A stretch of DNA of 64,000 nt, from the NCBI GenBank assembly GCA_964444865.1, contig CAYUJE010000001.1:1-64000 (forward strand). Direction: 5' to 3'. A model generated the notes under the pieces. That model saw only the letters and a program-made list of their open reading frames with translations. It was not told where the DNA came from and searched no databases. Of the stretch, positions 7,868-16,882 are shown piece by piece. The translations under genes were made by a program, and so were the position numbers. The number at the start of each line of letters is the position of its first letter. The first letter of the stretch is position 1. The DNA comes from SXOA01 sp964444865 (GTDB taxonomy: Bacteria > Planctomycetota > Planctomycetia > Pirellulales > Pirellulaceae).

Positions 7868-10800
7868 ATGCGATTACTCCCCTTTGTCTCCCCGCGATTT
7901 ACCGCTCCTCTCGCGGTTTTGGTCGTTCTTTCCGCGACAGCTGCTCCGAGTTTGGCGGACGAAAAGAAAATCGACTTCAGCCGCGATATCCGGCCGATTT
8001 TGTCCAACAACTGCTTCAAATGCCACGGCTTTGACGAAAAGCAGCGGCAGGCCGGCTTGCGGATGGATGTGAAGGAAGGCTTTGGTGCCAAACTCGATTC
8101 GGGTGCCGTCGCCGTTGTGCCGGGGAAGCCGGACGAGAGCGAGTTGGTGAAACGAATTCTGCATGCAGATCCCTCCCAAAAAATGCCCCCCGCCGCCAGC
8201 GGCAAAAAACTCTCGCCCGAACAACTCGAATTGCTGAAGAAGTGGGTGGAGCAGGGTGGCGAATACCAAACGCATTGGTCGTTCATTCCGCCCGTCCACG
8301 CGATGCCGCCCGAAGTGGCTCAGAAAGAAGGGATTAAGAACGCGATCGATAACTTTGTCCGGGCTCGTCTCCAGCAAGAGGGGCTGAAAGCATCTCCTCC
8401 GGCCGACAAAGTCACGCTCATTCGCCGCGTCACCTTCGATCTCACCGGCTTGCCGCCGACGCCCGCGGAAGTGGATGAATTTCTGGCCGATAATTCCCCG
8501 GAAGCCTACGAAAAAGTCGTCGACCGACTGCTCAGGTCGCCGCGCTATGGCGAGCACATGGGGCGGTACTGGCTTGATGCGGTTCGTTACGGCGATACGC
8601 ACGGACTGCACTTTGACAACGAGCGGACCCTGTGGCCCTACCGCGACTGGGTCATTAAGGCCTTTAACGACAACAAGCCGTTCGACCAGTTCACGGTCGA
8701 GCAAGTCGCCGGCGATCTCATGCCGGATGCCACGCTGGAACAGAAAATCGCCAGCGGCTTCAATCGCTGCAACGTTAGCACGAGCGAGGGGGGCTCCATC
8801 AATGAGGAAGTGCTGGTGCGGTATGCCGTGGACCGGACCGAGACGCTTTCGACCATCTTCCTCGGTCTCACAATGGGCTGCTCCGTCTGTCACGACCACA
8901 AATTCGACCCGTTGACGCAGAAGGAGTTCTACTCGCTCTACGCCTTCTACAACTCCGCCGCCGATGCCGCGATGGATGGCAACGCTCTTTCGCCGCCGCC
9001 GATTATGAAACTGAAGTCGCCGGAACACGAAGCCCAGTTTAAGGTGTTCGACGGCGAAATCGCCAAGGTCAACGAACAGATCGCCGCCGAACTGGCCAAG
9101 ATTGTTTATGTCGACCCGAATCCCTACGCCCCTCCGACTTCACCCGAGCCGCAGGAATACGTCTGGATTGATGACGACGCCCCCGCCGGTGCGAATCTGC
9201 AAGGGGACACGCCTTGGGAGTTCATCACCAAGGAACAAGGGCCCGTCTTCAGCGGCGCGAAAGCGACCAAACGCAAAGCAGCCGCCACGAGTCAGCATTT
9301 TTTCACCGCGGCCACAAAAACGCTCAAAGTCGGTGCCGGCGACAAGCTGTTTGCCTATGTCTATTTGGATCCCGCTGACTTGCCGAAAACGGTGATGCTG
9401 CAATGGAACGACGGAGCGTGGGAACACCGGGCCTTCTGGGGCGAGGACGCCATTGCCTTCGGCACCGGCGATACCGTCGGTCATCGCAAAATGGGTCCGC
9501 TCCCCAAAGCGGGCGAATGGGTTCGACTGGAGGTCGAAGCGGCTCACGTCGGGCTGAATCCCGGCGCAACGCTCAACGGCCTGGCATTCTCGCAGTCCGG
9601 CGGAACGGTGTATTGGGACAAGGCGGGAATCGTCAGCAAGACACCGCAAGATGGCCAGTCGTTCGAATCGCAAGCTGCCTGGGAATCCTTCGAGAAGGTT
9701 CTGGAAAAATCGACCGTGCCGCAAAACGTGCGTGACACCATCAAGATCGAAGTCGCCAAGCGGGACGACAATCAGAAGAAGGTCATTCGCGACTACTTCT
9801 TGCAAAGCGTTTATCCCAAAACGAAGCCGACGTTCGATGCACTGCAAAAGCAGATTGCCGATATCAACAAGAAGAAAACTGACCTGGAAAATTCCATCCC
9901 CACGTCGCTCGTCATGGCCGACATGCCAACGCCACGGGAGACTTTCCTGCTCATTCGCGGAGCGTATGATAAGAAGGGAGACAAAGTGACGGCTGGCGTT
10001 CCCGCCATTCTGCCGCCGCTCCCGAAGGATGCGCCGCTGAATCGGTTGGGGCTGGCGAAGTGGCTGACCGATCCGGGACATCCGCTGATGGCCCGCGTCA
10101 CCGTCAATCGTTTCTGGCAGCAGTACTTTGGCCAGGGAATCGTGAAAACGGCTGAGGACTTTGGCTCGCAGGGAAGCTGGCCGACACATCCCGAGCTGCT
10201 CGACTGGCTGGCGACCGAGTTCATTCAGAGCAACTGGAACGTCAAGCACATCCAGAAGCTCATCGTGATGAGCGGCACCTATCAGCAGTCGTCGCATGTG
10301 CCCACCGAAATGGCCCAGAGCGACCCAACCAATGAATTGCTGGCCCGCGGCCCGCGGTTCCGGCTCGATGGTGAAGTACTGCGGGATTCCGCTCTCTTTT
10401 CTAGCGGGCTGCTGGTCGAAAAGCTGGGTGGCCGCGGTGTGCGGCCCTATCAGCCGGAAGGCATCTGGGAGGCAGTCAGCTTCCTCGGCAGCAACACGCA
10501 GAACTTCAAGCAGGACTCCGGCGAGAGCATTTATCGTCGCAGTCTGTACACCTTCTGGAAGCGAACGGCTCCGCCGCCGTCCCTCACCACCTTCGACGCC
10601 CCCAGCCGCGAAGCCTGCGTCGTCCGCCGGGGCCGCACCAACACGCCACTGCAAGCGCTACTGCTGATGAACGACAAGCAGTACGTCGAAGCCGCCCGCA
10701 AGCTGGCCGAGCGGATGATGACCGACGGTGGCGCAACACCCGCCGATCGCCTCACCTACGCCTTCCGCTGGTCCACCGCCCGCAAACCGACCGAAGCCGA

Positions 10801-10990
10801 AGCCGCCGTGCTGCTCAAAATCTTCGAGTCCCATCTGGCCGACTACCAAGCGGACAAACCAGCAGCGGAAAAGCTGCTCGCCGTCGGCGATACAAAGCGG
10901 AACGAGAAACTAGACGCCAGCGAACTGGCGGCTTACACGATGGCGGCCAATTTGATTTTGAACTTGGATGAGACGGTGACGAAGGAATAG
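7868..10990 (+). CDS. Planctomycete cytochrome c / DUF1549 / DUF1553 protein
   Basis: 1040 aa with a signal peptide (hydrophobic residues 8-30, ending SLADEK). Domains in order: PSCyt1-type cytochrome domain with a CFKCHG haem motif near residue 54, DUF1549 at about 160-360 (RRVTFDLTGLPPTP; GCSVCHDHKFDP), a beta-rich central insert at about 430-620 resembling a carbohydrate-binding or LamG-like module, and DUF1553 at about 725-985 (LAKWLTDPGHPLMARVTVNR; RRGRTNTPLQALLLMND). This architecture is characteristic of planctomycetes, usually encoded beside a DUF1501 protein and thought to act in exported polysaccharide catabolism with electron transfer; the exact reaction is unknown. Its expected DUF1501 partner is separated here by a GxxExxY cassette. 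Confidence 0.95.
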   Translation: MRLLPFVSPRFTAPLAVLVVLSATAAPSLADEKKIDFSRDIRPILSNNCFKCHGFDEKQRQAGLRMDVKEGFGAKLDSGAVAVVPGKPDESELVKRILHADPSQKMPPAASGKKLSPEQLELLKKWVEQGGEYQTHWSFIPPVHAMPPEVAQKEGIKNAIDNFVRARLQQEGLKASPPADKVTLIRRVTFDLTGLPPTPAEVDEFLADNSPEAYEKVVDRLLRSPRYGEHMGRYWLDAVRYGDTHGLHFDNERTLWPYRDWVIKAFNDNKPFDQFTVEQVAGDLMPDATLEQKIASGFNRCNVSTSEGGSINEEVLVRYAVDRTETLSTIFLGLTMGCSVCHDHKFDPLTQKEFYSLYAFYNSAADAAMDGNALSPPPIMKLKSPEHEAQFKVFDGEIAKVNEQIAAELAKIVYVDPNPYAPPTSPEPQEYVWIDDDAPAGANLQGDTPWEFITKEQGPVFSGAKATKRKAAATSQHFFTAATKTLKVGAGDKLFAYVYLDPADLPKTVMLQWNDGAWEHRAFWGEDAIAFGTGDTVGHRKMGPLPKAGEWVRLEVEAAHVGLNPGATLNGLAFSQSGGTVYWDKAGIVSKTPQDGQSFESQAAWESFEKVLEKSTVPQNVRDTIKIEVAKRDDNQKKVIRDYFLQSVYPKTKPTFDALQKQIADINKKKTDLENSIPTSLVMADMPTPRETFLLIRGAYDKKGDKVTAGVPAILPPLPKDAPLNRLGLAKWLTDPGHPLMARVTVNRFWQQYFGQGIVKTAEDFGSQGSWPTHPELLDWLATEFIQSNWNVKHIQKLIVMSGTYQQSSHVPTEMAQSDPTNELLARGPRFRLDGEVLRDSALFSSGLLVEKLGGRGVRPYQPEGIWEAVSFLGSNTQNFKQDSGESIYRRSLYTFWKRTAPPPSLTTFDAPSREACVVRRGRTNTPLQALLLMNDKQYVEAARKLAERMMTDGGATPADRLTYAFRWSTARKPTEAEAAVLLKIFESHLADYQADKPAAEKLLAVGDTKRNEKLDASELAAYTMAANLILNLDETVTKE

Positions 10991-11014
10991 CGTTCCCCGG
11001 AACTTCTTCTGCCT

Positions 11015-11043
11015 TTATCTTCTTGCCAACCATTTTCTTGCCA
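11015..11043 (+). repeat. Left 29-bp inverted repeat of GxxExxY cassette
   Basis: This 29-bp sequence is the exact reverse complement of 11864-11892. It contains two direct copies of TTCTTGCCA 15 bp apart. Similarity continues imperfectly about 15 bp outward on both sides. It ends 13 bp before the ATG of the enclosed gene. Confidence 0.9.
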
Positions 11044-11056
11044 TATCTTTTGCGTC

Positions 11057-11863
11057 ATGCCAGTTTCCACCCCCATCAACCTGAAACGTCTCGACCAAGA
11101 CGAATTCAAGCAATTGGACTATGCAGTGATGGGACATGCGTACCAATGCCAAAACTCGCTGGGCCGTCTGTGCGAAGAGGGTATCTATCAGCGCGACCTC
11201 GCAGACCGACTAGAATCCGCAGGGCTAGGTCCCGTTCACGTCGAGTTTCCGATTCAAGTCACGCACGGAGATTTTTCCACGACCTACAGTGCCGACCTCG
11301 TCGTTGCTGACTCGGCAATTTACGAGTTGAAGACCACGGCCGCTCTTATCGGCGACCATAAAAGGCAACTCTTGAATTACCTGTTGCTTTGCGAGCAACC
11401 TCGAGGAAAGCTCATCAACTTTCGACCAGCCGGTGTCGAGTCACAATTCGTCAATACGCAACTTACCTTAGACAAGCGACGGGAATTTTCGGTCGATACT
11501 TCTCGCTGGGTGAAACTATGCAACCGGTGCGAAATGGCGGCGAGATTGCTCGATGAGTTGCTTCGTGACTGGGGTGGCTTTTTGGAGACGAACTTGTATC
11601 TGGAAGCTGTCACGCACTTTCTAGGCGGCGAAGGCGTTGTTCTCGCACGTATTCCCGTCTCGCGTCAGGGACGTTTGCTCGGAACTCAGCCAGTTCAGCT
11701 GTTGAGCAGTGACGTTATGCTTCGGATGACTGCGCTCACGGAAAACCAGGATGAATTCGAGGTCCATTTGCAGCGGATGCTTAGCCATAGTCAGCTTCGT
11801 GGCGTTCAGTGGGTGAACTTGAATCATCACGTGGTTGAGTGGAAGACGCTGACGAAGAGTTGA
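11057..11863 (+). CDS. GxxExxY family protein
   Basis: 268 aa. The N-terminal ~125 residues match the GxxExxY family: LGRLCEEGIYQ at the place of the name motif, then YSADLVVADSAIYELK and HKRQLLNYLLL, a PD-(D/E)XK-like D...E-x-K core. The C-terminal 140 residues (CNRCEMAARLLDELLRDWGG onward) form an extra alpha/beta region not present in short GxxExxY proteins. Family function is unknown; the nuclease-like core suggests nucleic acid binding or cleavage. Codon use appears less GC-rich at third positions than in the flanking genes. The gene sits between inverted repeats and breaks the DUF1553-DUF1501 pair. Confidence 0.85.
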   Translation: MPVSTPINLKRLDQDEFKQLDYAVMGHAYQCQNSLGRLCEEGIYQRDLADRLESAGLGPVHVEFPIQVTHGDFSTTYSADLVVADSAIYELKTTAALIGDHKRQLLNYLLLCEQPRGKLINFRPAGVESQFVNTQLTLDKRREFSVDTSRWVKLCNRCEMAARLLDELLRDWGGFLETNLYLEAVTHFLGGEGVVLARIPVSRQGRLLGTQPVQLLSSDVMLRMTALTENQDEFEVHLQRMLSHSQLRGVQWVNLNHHVVEWKTLTKS

Positions 11864-11892
11864 TGGCAAGAAAATGGTTGGCAAGAAGATAA
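11864..11892 (-). repeat. Right 29-bp inverted repeat of GxxExxY cassette
   Basis: Exact reverse complement of 11015-11043, beginning at the base after the TGA stop of the GxxExxY gene. Outward similarity continues with a one-base gap (GCAGAA shared on both sides). Confidence 0.9.
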
Positions 11893-11931
11893 GAAGCAGA
11901 AAAATTGAGACTATCTAAAGGAAATTGGATT

Positions 11932-13413
11932 ATGAATCCCCTTCAAAACCACATGCTATCCGAAACCCGCCGCTACTTCTTTGGCCGGATGGCGAAAGGA
12001 CTTGGCGCGGCGGCGCTGGGTTCGCTGCTCAATCCCAATCTGTTTGCGGCTGATACCGCGTCGGTGAACCCAGCCGATGAAACCCTGAAAAGTCTCGGCC
12101 AGATGAAGATCCTGCATCATGCTCCCAAGGCCAAGCGGGTAATCTGGCTCTTCATGGCGGATGCACCATCGCAACTCGACTTGTGGGATTACAAACCGAA
12201 GCTGGGAGAGTTCTTTGACAAGGATCTGCCGGAGAGCGTCCGCAACGGGCAGCGGATTACGACAATGACCTCGGGCCAGACCCGTTTTCCTTGCGCCCCA
12301 TCGGTCTTCAAATTCAACCAGCACGGCAAACACGGGGCCTGGATTAGCGAACTGATGCCGAACGTCGGCAGCATCGCGGACGACATCACGATTGTGAAGT
12401 CGGTCAATACTGACGCCATCAATCACGATCCAGCCATCACCTTCATCCAAACCGGCAGCCAGATTCCCGGCCGGCCGAGCATGGGGGCCTGGATGAGCTA
12501 TGGCATTGGCAGCGTGAACGAAAATCTGCCGGCGTTTGTGGTGCTGCACTCCCGCCTTCCCGCCGGCAGCAGCTCGCAGGCCCTCTTCTCCCGCCTGTGG
12601 GGAAGCGGCTTCTTGCCGACCAAGCATCAAGGCGTCGCGCTCCGCTCCTCGGGCGATCCCGTGCTGTTCCTTTCCAATCCGCCGGGCGTGAACGAAAAGA
12701 CCCGCCGCACCATGCTCGACGGCCTCGCTGAACTGAACCAAAAGCGGGCGGCGGAAGTGGGGGATCCCGAGATTAACACCCGCATCGCCCAGTACGAAAT
12801 GGCCTTCCGCATGCAGACTTCCGTGCCGGAACTCGCCGACATCTCCAAGGAATCTCAGAGCACGCTGGACCTCTACGGACCGCAAGTGAAGGACCCCGGC
12901 ACGTTCGCGTACAACTGCCTCCTCGCCCGCCGCCTGGCCGAGCGGGGCGTCCGCTTTACCCAGGTCTTCCTCCGCGGCTGGGACCATCACGGCACACTGC
13001 CGGCCAACATTCGCAAGCTGGCCCCCGAGTGCGACAAGCCATCGGCGGGTCTGATTCTGGATCTCAAGCAGCGCGGCATGCTCGACGACACGCTCGTCAT
13101 TTGGGGTGGCGAATTCGGCCGCACGGTCTACAGCCAGGGAACGCTGACCAAGGACAACTACGGCCGTGACCACCATCCCCGCAACTACACCATGTGGATG
13201 GCCGGCGGCGGCGTGAAAGCGGGCCTCGTCCACGGCGAGACCGACGACTTCAGCTACAACATCACCGACAAGCCGGTCCACGTTCACGACCTCAACGCCA
13301 CCATCCTCCATTGCCTAGGGGTCAACCACGAAAAGCTCACCTACCCCTTCCAAGGCCGCGACTTCCGACTGACGGATGTGCATGGGAATGTGGTGAAGGA
13401 TATACTGGTGTAA
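11932..13413 (+). CDS. DUF1501 family exported protein
   Basis: 493 aa from the ATG at 11932, with AAAGGA upstream; an in-frame start at 11905 lacks such a site. The N-terminus has a twin-arginine-like signal (TRRYFFGRMAKGLGAAALG). The body shows DUF1501 hallmarks: APKAKRVIWLFMADAPSQLD, the GGEFGRT motif (VIWGGEFGRTVYS) and GRDHHPRNYTMWMAGGG, recalling sulfatase/alkaline-phosphatase-like folds. It normally acts with the DUF1549/DUF1553 cytochrome protein, probably in the periplasm. Here the two genes are about 940 bp apart because of the inserted GxxExxY cassette, so co-transcription may be affected. Confidence 0.95.
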   Translation: MNPLQNHMLSETRRYFFGRMAKGLGAAALGSLLNPNLFAADTASVNPADETLKSLGQMKILHHAPKAKRVIWLFMADAPSQLDLWDYKPKLGEFFDKDLPESVRNGQRITTMTSGQTRFPCAPSVFKFNQHGKHGAWISELMPNVGSIADDITIVKSVNTDAINHDPAITFIQTGSQIPGRPSMGAWMSYGIGSVNENLPAFVVLHSRLPAGSSSQALFSRLWGSGFLPTKHQGVALRSSGDPVLFLSNPPGVNEKTRRTMLDGLAELNQKRAAEVGDPEINTRIAQYEMAFRMQTSVPELADISKESQSTLDLYGPQVKDPGTFAYNCLLARRLAERGVRFTQVFLRGWDHHGTLPANIRKLAPECDKPSAGLILDLKQRGMLDDTLVIWGGEFGRTVYSQGTLTKDNYGRDHHPRNYTMWMAGGGVKAGLVHGETDDFSYNITDKPVHVHDLNATILHCLGVNHEKLTYPFQGRDFRLTDVHGNVVKDILV

Positions 13414-13445
13414 CTCGGTTGTTACATGAGCCGACGGAGGTTGTC

Positions 13446-13919
13446 TTGACCGTCAAATCGAGCGACGCGATTCAGGAAACTCTTGCTCGACTGCAAGGTG
13501 CGGCCGAGCATGGTGTAACGGTTGGTTCCCTGTCACCATCCGCCGAGGACGACCGCTGGATCGTGGCCGCTACGGCGCGCGATGGCTGGAGAGTTGACGT
13601 ATGCGATCAGGTGCTCCGTGGGAAGGGAATCGCCACCCAATTGGAATCGGCCGGCGGAAAAATGCTCTTGGTGAAGCGCTCCGACTATTCCGCCGCGGTT
13701 GCTGCCCTTGAATCCGACAAACGCCGCCTATGGTCGAAGCCAGGCAAGCTGGATGGAACGATCGTGACTGTCACTTTCCTGTTCGTTGTCTCGGCTGTTA
13801 TTATCGGAATGGCGGTGACAATCGGCGGTCAAGAGTGGGGGCCGTTCGTCATCGCGATTACAGTGGCGGGAGTAGCCTTTCTCGGCCTGTTGTCGCTCGC
13901 GCGTCTCGCAAGTCGCTGA
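13446..13919 (+). CDS. Small membrane protein of unknown function
   Basis: 157 aa using a TTG start at 13446, supported by ACGGAGG six bases upstream; the open frame itself extends further back into the DUF1501 gene but those codons are read in another frame. A soluble N-terminal ~100 residues (ARLQGAAEHGVTVGSLSPS) precedes two hydrophobic segments at about 103-124 and 130-152. No family recognised. It lies 32 bp after the DUF1501 gene and 53 bp before the oxidoreductase gene, all on the plus strand. Confidence 0.6.
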   Translation: MTVKSSDAIQETLARLQGAAEHGVTVGSLSPSAEDDRWIVAATARDGWRVDVCDQVLRGKGIATQLESAGGKMLLVKRSDYSAAVAALESDKRRLWSKPGKLDGTIVTVTFLFVVSAVIIGMAVTIGGQEWGPFVIAITVAGVAFLGLLSLARLASR

Positions 13920-13972
13920 TGCCTGCTCTATAATTGGCTCGGCACACCAATCTTTAACCGACCGAGGAACTC

Positions 13973-15241
13973 ATGTCCCAATCTTCCCTCTCCCGTCGCT
14001 CCTTCCTCAAAACCTCCGCTGCCGCCTCCACTCTCTTCGCCGCGCCGTACTTCGTCCCGGCTCGGGCCTTCGGGGCGAACGAGCGGATTGTGACGGGCCA
14101 CATCGGCCTCGGACCGCAAGGGAAAGTGAATCTCAAGGCTCTGCTCAAGAATGCCGCGGCTGTCTGCGATGTTGATAAGAACCGAGCGGCACAAGCGGCG
14201 AAAATGGTCACGGATGGCGGAAACAAGTGCGAAGTCTTTGGCGACTATCGCAAGCTCCTCGACCGCAAGGATATCGATGCCGTCGTCGTTTGCACGCCCG
14301 ACCACTGGCATGCCCTGGCCACCATCCATGCTTGCCAGGCGGGTAAGGATGTTTATTGCGAGAAGCCCTTGTCGCTCACTATTCTCGAAGGTCGCCAGAT
14401 GGTCGAAGCGGCTCGCGCGAACAAGCGAGTTGTGCAGACCGGCTCGCAGCAGCGGAGCGATGCCAGGTTTCGCCAAGCGTGCGAATATGTCCGCAGCGGC
14501 AGAATCGGCCAGGTGAAAGAAGTCCTCGTCGGCATCCCCGGCCCGAACCATCCCAAATCAGCCGTCCCCGATTCCGATCCGCCGAGCGAACTCGACTACG
14601 AAATGTGGCTCGGCCCGGCTCCCCAGCGGCCTTACAACGTCAACCGGGTCCACTACAACTTCCGCTTCTTCTGGGACTACAGCGGCGGTCAGATGACCAA
14701 CTTCGGGGCCCACCACATCGACATCGCCCAGTGGGGCCTCGGCATGGACGCCTCCGGACCTGTCTCCACGGAAGGGGCCGCCACCTTCGTCCCCGATCGT
14801 TCCATTTGCGAAGTCACCCGCACCTGCCGCGTCACGCACACTTATGCCAATGGCATCAAGATGATCGTCGGCCAGGGAGAGAAAGACATCCCCGATGGAG
14901 TCACCTTCATCGGCGACAAGGGGCGGATTGCCGTCACCCGCGGCAAGATTGAAAGCGACCCCGCGGACCTCCTCAAAACCCCACTGGGAGAAGGCGATAC
15001 GCGTCTCTATGCCAGCGGCAACCACCACGCCGACTTCCTGGCCTGCATCAAGTCCCGCCAAAACCCGGTCGCCGACGTGGAAATCGGCCACCGCACCGCC
15101 ACCATCTGCCACCTCGGCAACATCGCCCTCCGCCTCGGCCGCAAGCTCACCTGGGATCCCTCCCACGAGCAAATCACCGGCGACGACGAAGCGGCCAAAT
15201 GGGTCAGCCGGCCCTACCGGGCACCTTGGAAGCTGGGGTAA
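13973..15241 (+). CDS. Tat-exported Gfo/Idh/MocA family oxidoreductase
   Basis: 422 aa. Twin-arginine signal at residues 8-35 (SRRSFLKTSAAASTLFA). A Rossmann-like N-terminal domain follows (HIGLGPQGKVNLKALL) with the family CEKPLS motif near residue 126, and the C-terminal domain carries FRFFWDYSGGQMTNFGAHHID. Secreted Gfo/Idh/MocA proteins use bound NAD(P) on sugar-like substrates and are common in planctomycetes; the substrate cannot be told. Followed by a strong hairpin, so it likely ends its transcription unit. Confidence 0.95.
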   Translation: MSQSSLSRRSFLKTSAAASTLFAAPYFVPARAFGANERIVTGHIGLGPQGKVNLKALLKNAAAVCDVDKNRAAQAAKMVTDGGNKCEVFGDYRKLLDRKDIDAVVVCTPDHWHALATIHACQAGKDVYCEKPLSLTILEGRQMVEAARANKRVVQTGSQQRSDARFRQACEYVRSGRIGQVKEVLVGIPGPNHPKSAVPDSDPPSELDYEMWLGPAPQRPYNVNRVHYNFRFFWDYSGGQMTNFGAHHIDIAQWGLGMDASGPVSTEGAATFVPDRSICEVTRTCRVTHTYANGIKMIVGQGEKDIPDGVTFIGDKGRIAVTRGKIESDPADLLKTPLGEGDTRLYASGNHHADFLACIKSRQNPVADVEIGHRTATICHLGNIALRLGRKLTWDPSHEQITGDDEAAKWVSRPYRAPWKLG

Positions 15242-15273
15242 AGACAGTCGCGGTTGCGGCAGCAACGCAATTC

Positions 15274-15309
15274 GTGATAAGTCCCCTTTCGAGGGGCATT
15301 ATTCACGAT
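15274..15309 (+). terminator. Hairpin with TTCG tetraloop after oxidoreductase gene
   Basis: CCCCT at 15283-15287 and AGGGG at 15292-15296 enclose a TTCG tetraloop. The stem extends imperfectly outward through GTGATAA and TTATTCAC. No T-run follows. Its position 30 bp after the stop codon suggests a terminator. Confidence 0.55.
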
Positions 15310-15868
15310 ATTCATGCCTTCTCGCTCAAAAACTTGCGTTGAGAGCAGTCGCCCTAACCAACATAGCCATCGCTACTTACGGCCTCCGCATTCGACGTAA
15401 GTCCGTGAATCAAGTCTCAGAATGGCTCTTCTTGATTCACGCCCCGACCAGGGGTTTGATAAGGGCCCATTCATATTGCATCGCGCCGACTCCGCCGCTT
15501 TGCGCTGACTCCCCGCGAACATCAGGGACGCTCCCGGCGCGCAGCTTCGCCGCTGAGCAGACCGCTCGGTCGTTCCAAATCCCAACTGTCCACCCCATTG
15601 TCAAACAGCACCCCAGAGCCCGTTTTCGCCCCGAGTCCGAGCCCCAGGCTCGCAAAAACATCGTATACAACTCCATGTGACACAGTCAATCTATTTAAAC
15701 ATTTTTTTGAATACTTGATAGTGTTGGCGCAGCCAAGAAATATGCTTCCTGGGGATTCCTACTTGACCCGTCATCAACGGAGTGCTGGAATTGCGAGGGC
15801 GCAGGTGATTCCGCAGGCCGCAGTGGCATAGCTCCCTTGCCGCAGGGTTAGGCACGATAGAGGAACTC
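15310..15868. other. Intergenic region with small hairpins, no gene
   Basis: About 560 bp without a supportable gene. It holds CTTACG/CGTAAG at 15376-15401 and a perfect 10-bp repeat, GTGAATCAAG at 15405-15414 with CTTGATTCAC at 15431-15440. An open frame crossing this region from the preceding gene is out of frame with it and has no family signal. Confidence 0.5.
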
Positions 15869-16336
15869 ATGAAACTCCACGGCAGACTGTCACTTCTGGT
15901 GTTAGCCCTCGCGTGCTGCTCATGTAGCAGCAAGCCCAGCACACTCGTCGAAGGAGGCTACGACGAAAAGGAAATGGATGCCGCGATTGCCAGGGCCCGG
16001 AGCGAAGTCGATTCGTTCATCGCGGAAATGGCGAAGCAGAACGGCGAGGATTTCGCGGTGAAGGCCCCCATTGAAGACAAGGGGCAGACGGAACACTTCT
16101 GGCTGACCGATGTCGTTTACAGCAATGGTGAATTCAAGGGGCAAATCGGCAATGACCCGGGGATTGTCGGCAACGTAAAAATTGGCCAGCCGTGGACCAT
16201 CAAAAAGGAACAAATCTCGGATTGGATGTTTATGCGCAACGGCAAGATGCACGGCAACTACACCATGCGCCCACTGCTTAAAACTCTGCCCGAAAAAGAG
16301 GCCGAAAAGCTGAGGTCGATGTTGGCGAATCCTTAG
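15869..16336 (+). CDS. DUF2314 family lipoprotein
   Basis: 155 aa with GAGGAACTC just before the ATG. The N-terminal signal has a Cys-rich lipobox (LALACCSCSS, cleavage near residues 16-20). The mature part matches the DUF2314/YegJ domain: EHFWLTDVVYSNGEFKGQIG, then VKIGQPWTIKKEQISDWMF and a Gly-containing NGKMHGNYTMR. Members are small uncharacterised proteins. Probably membrane-anchored on the periplasmic side. Stands alone between two gene-free stretches. Confidence 0.88.
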   Translation: MKLHGRLSLLVLALACCSCSSKPSTLVEGGYDEKEMDAAIARARSEVDSFIAEMAKQNGEDFAVKAPIEDKGQTEHFWLTDVVYSNGEFKGQIGNDPGIVGNVKIGQPWTIKKEQISDWMFMRNGKMHGNYTMRPLLKTLPEKEAEKLRSMLANP

Positions 16337-16580
16337 CGTTGATCGATCGCCGGCTGTCAAAGAGGAGAACGAATAGACGAGCCAAGAGCCGTCGGCATTC
16401 GGGGTTGATGCCAGCGATTGTAACGTAGATGCAGTTCAAGGAGTCGTGCGGCCCGACGATGGAGTATTAATTGGTTATCATTCCGTTCAGCTCCCAACAG
16501 GCCACGCGGCCTATCCTTGAAAAAAACTCGCAAGCCTTCGGCTAGGAAGTCGCCTTTGCACGAGAGTAATCTTGTACCAC
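16337..16580. other. Intergenic, no gene seen
   Basis: About 240 bp between the lipoprotein gene and the polX remnant. No family signal, hairpin or promoter was identified. Confidence 0.5.
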
Positions 16581-16752
16581 TTACTTTTTCCCCATTATCT
16601 CCTTCACTTCTTCCACGGCCTGGTATTCGCCACCTGCTCCTTCGTCAGCACTCCCCGCCAAGCCTGGAGGACTCCATACCTGAGCACGCTGAGCCCATCC
16701 GTGCTGTGGGCGTCGGTGTTGATGACGATGGGGATGTCCCGGTCACGAGCGG
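16581..16752 (-). pseudogene. Duplicated 3' end of polX (remnant)
   Basis: On the minus strand this segment encodes the same C-terminal peptides as polX: RDRDIPIVINTDAHSTDGL, VLRYG, and LTKEQVANTRPW, ending in MGKK and a TAA. It parallels 17613-17781 at the DNA level with scattered substitutions and a one-base deletion that shifts frame before the end. Everything upstream of the conserved Arg-Asp-Arg is unrelated, so only about 170 bp was copied. It and the real polX tail lie in the same orientation on either side of the PIN toxin pair. Confidence 0.85.
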
Positions 16753-16882
16753 AGAGGCGAGTGACGAGTTGGGCAGTGGAGGGCGATATCGTGGTGTGGC
16801 AGACGCTGGCGACGCCTCGATTTTGTCGGATAAGATTTGGACAGTAAATGAAACCCCAAACGTCCGAAGCTAGGCTTAACCG

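Larger units (their letters stand above)
11015..11892 (+). mobile_element. Candidate GxxExxY gene cassette bounded by inverted repeats
   Basis: A single gene is enclosed by a perfect 29-bp inverted repeat with almost no spare sequence: 13 bp on the left and the stop codon flush against the right repeat. It splits two genes that are normally adjacent in planctomycetes. No transposase is encoded, so movement would need help in trans. Calling it mobile is inference from the repeat ends and the location. Confidence 0.5.

Noticed and set aside
13194..13445. Longer version of the small membrane protein starting inside the DUF1501 gene
   Set aside because: The extra 84 codons are an out-of-frame Arg/Pro-rich reading of the DUF1501 3' end. 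The TTG at 13446 has a good ribosome site.
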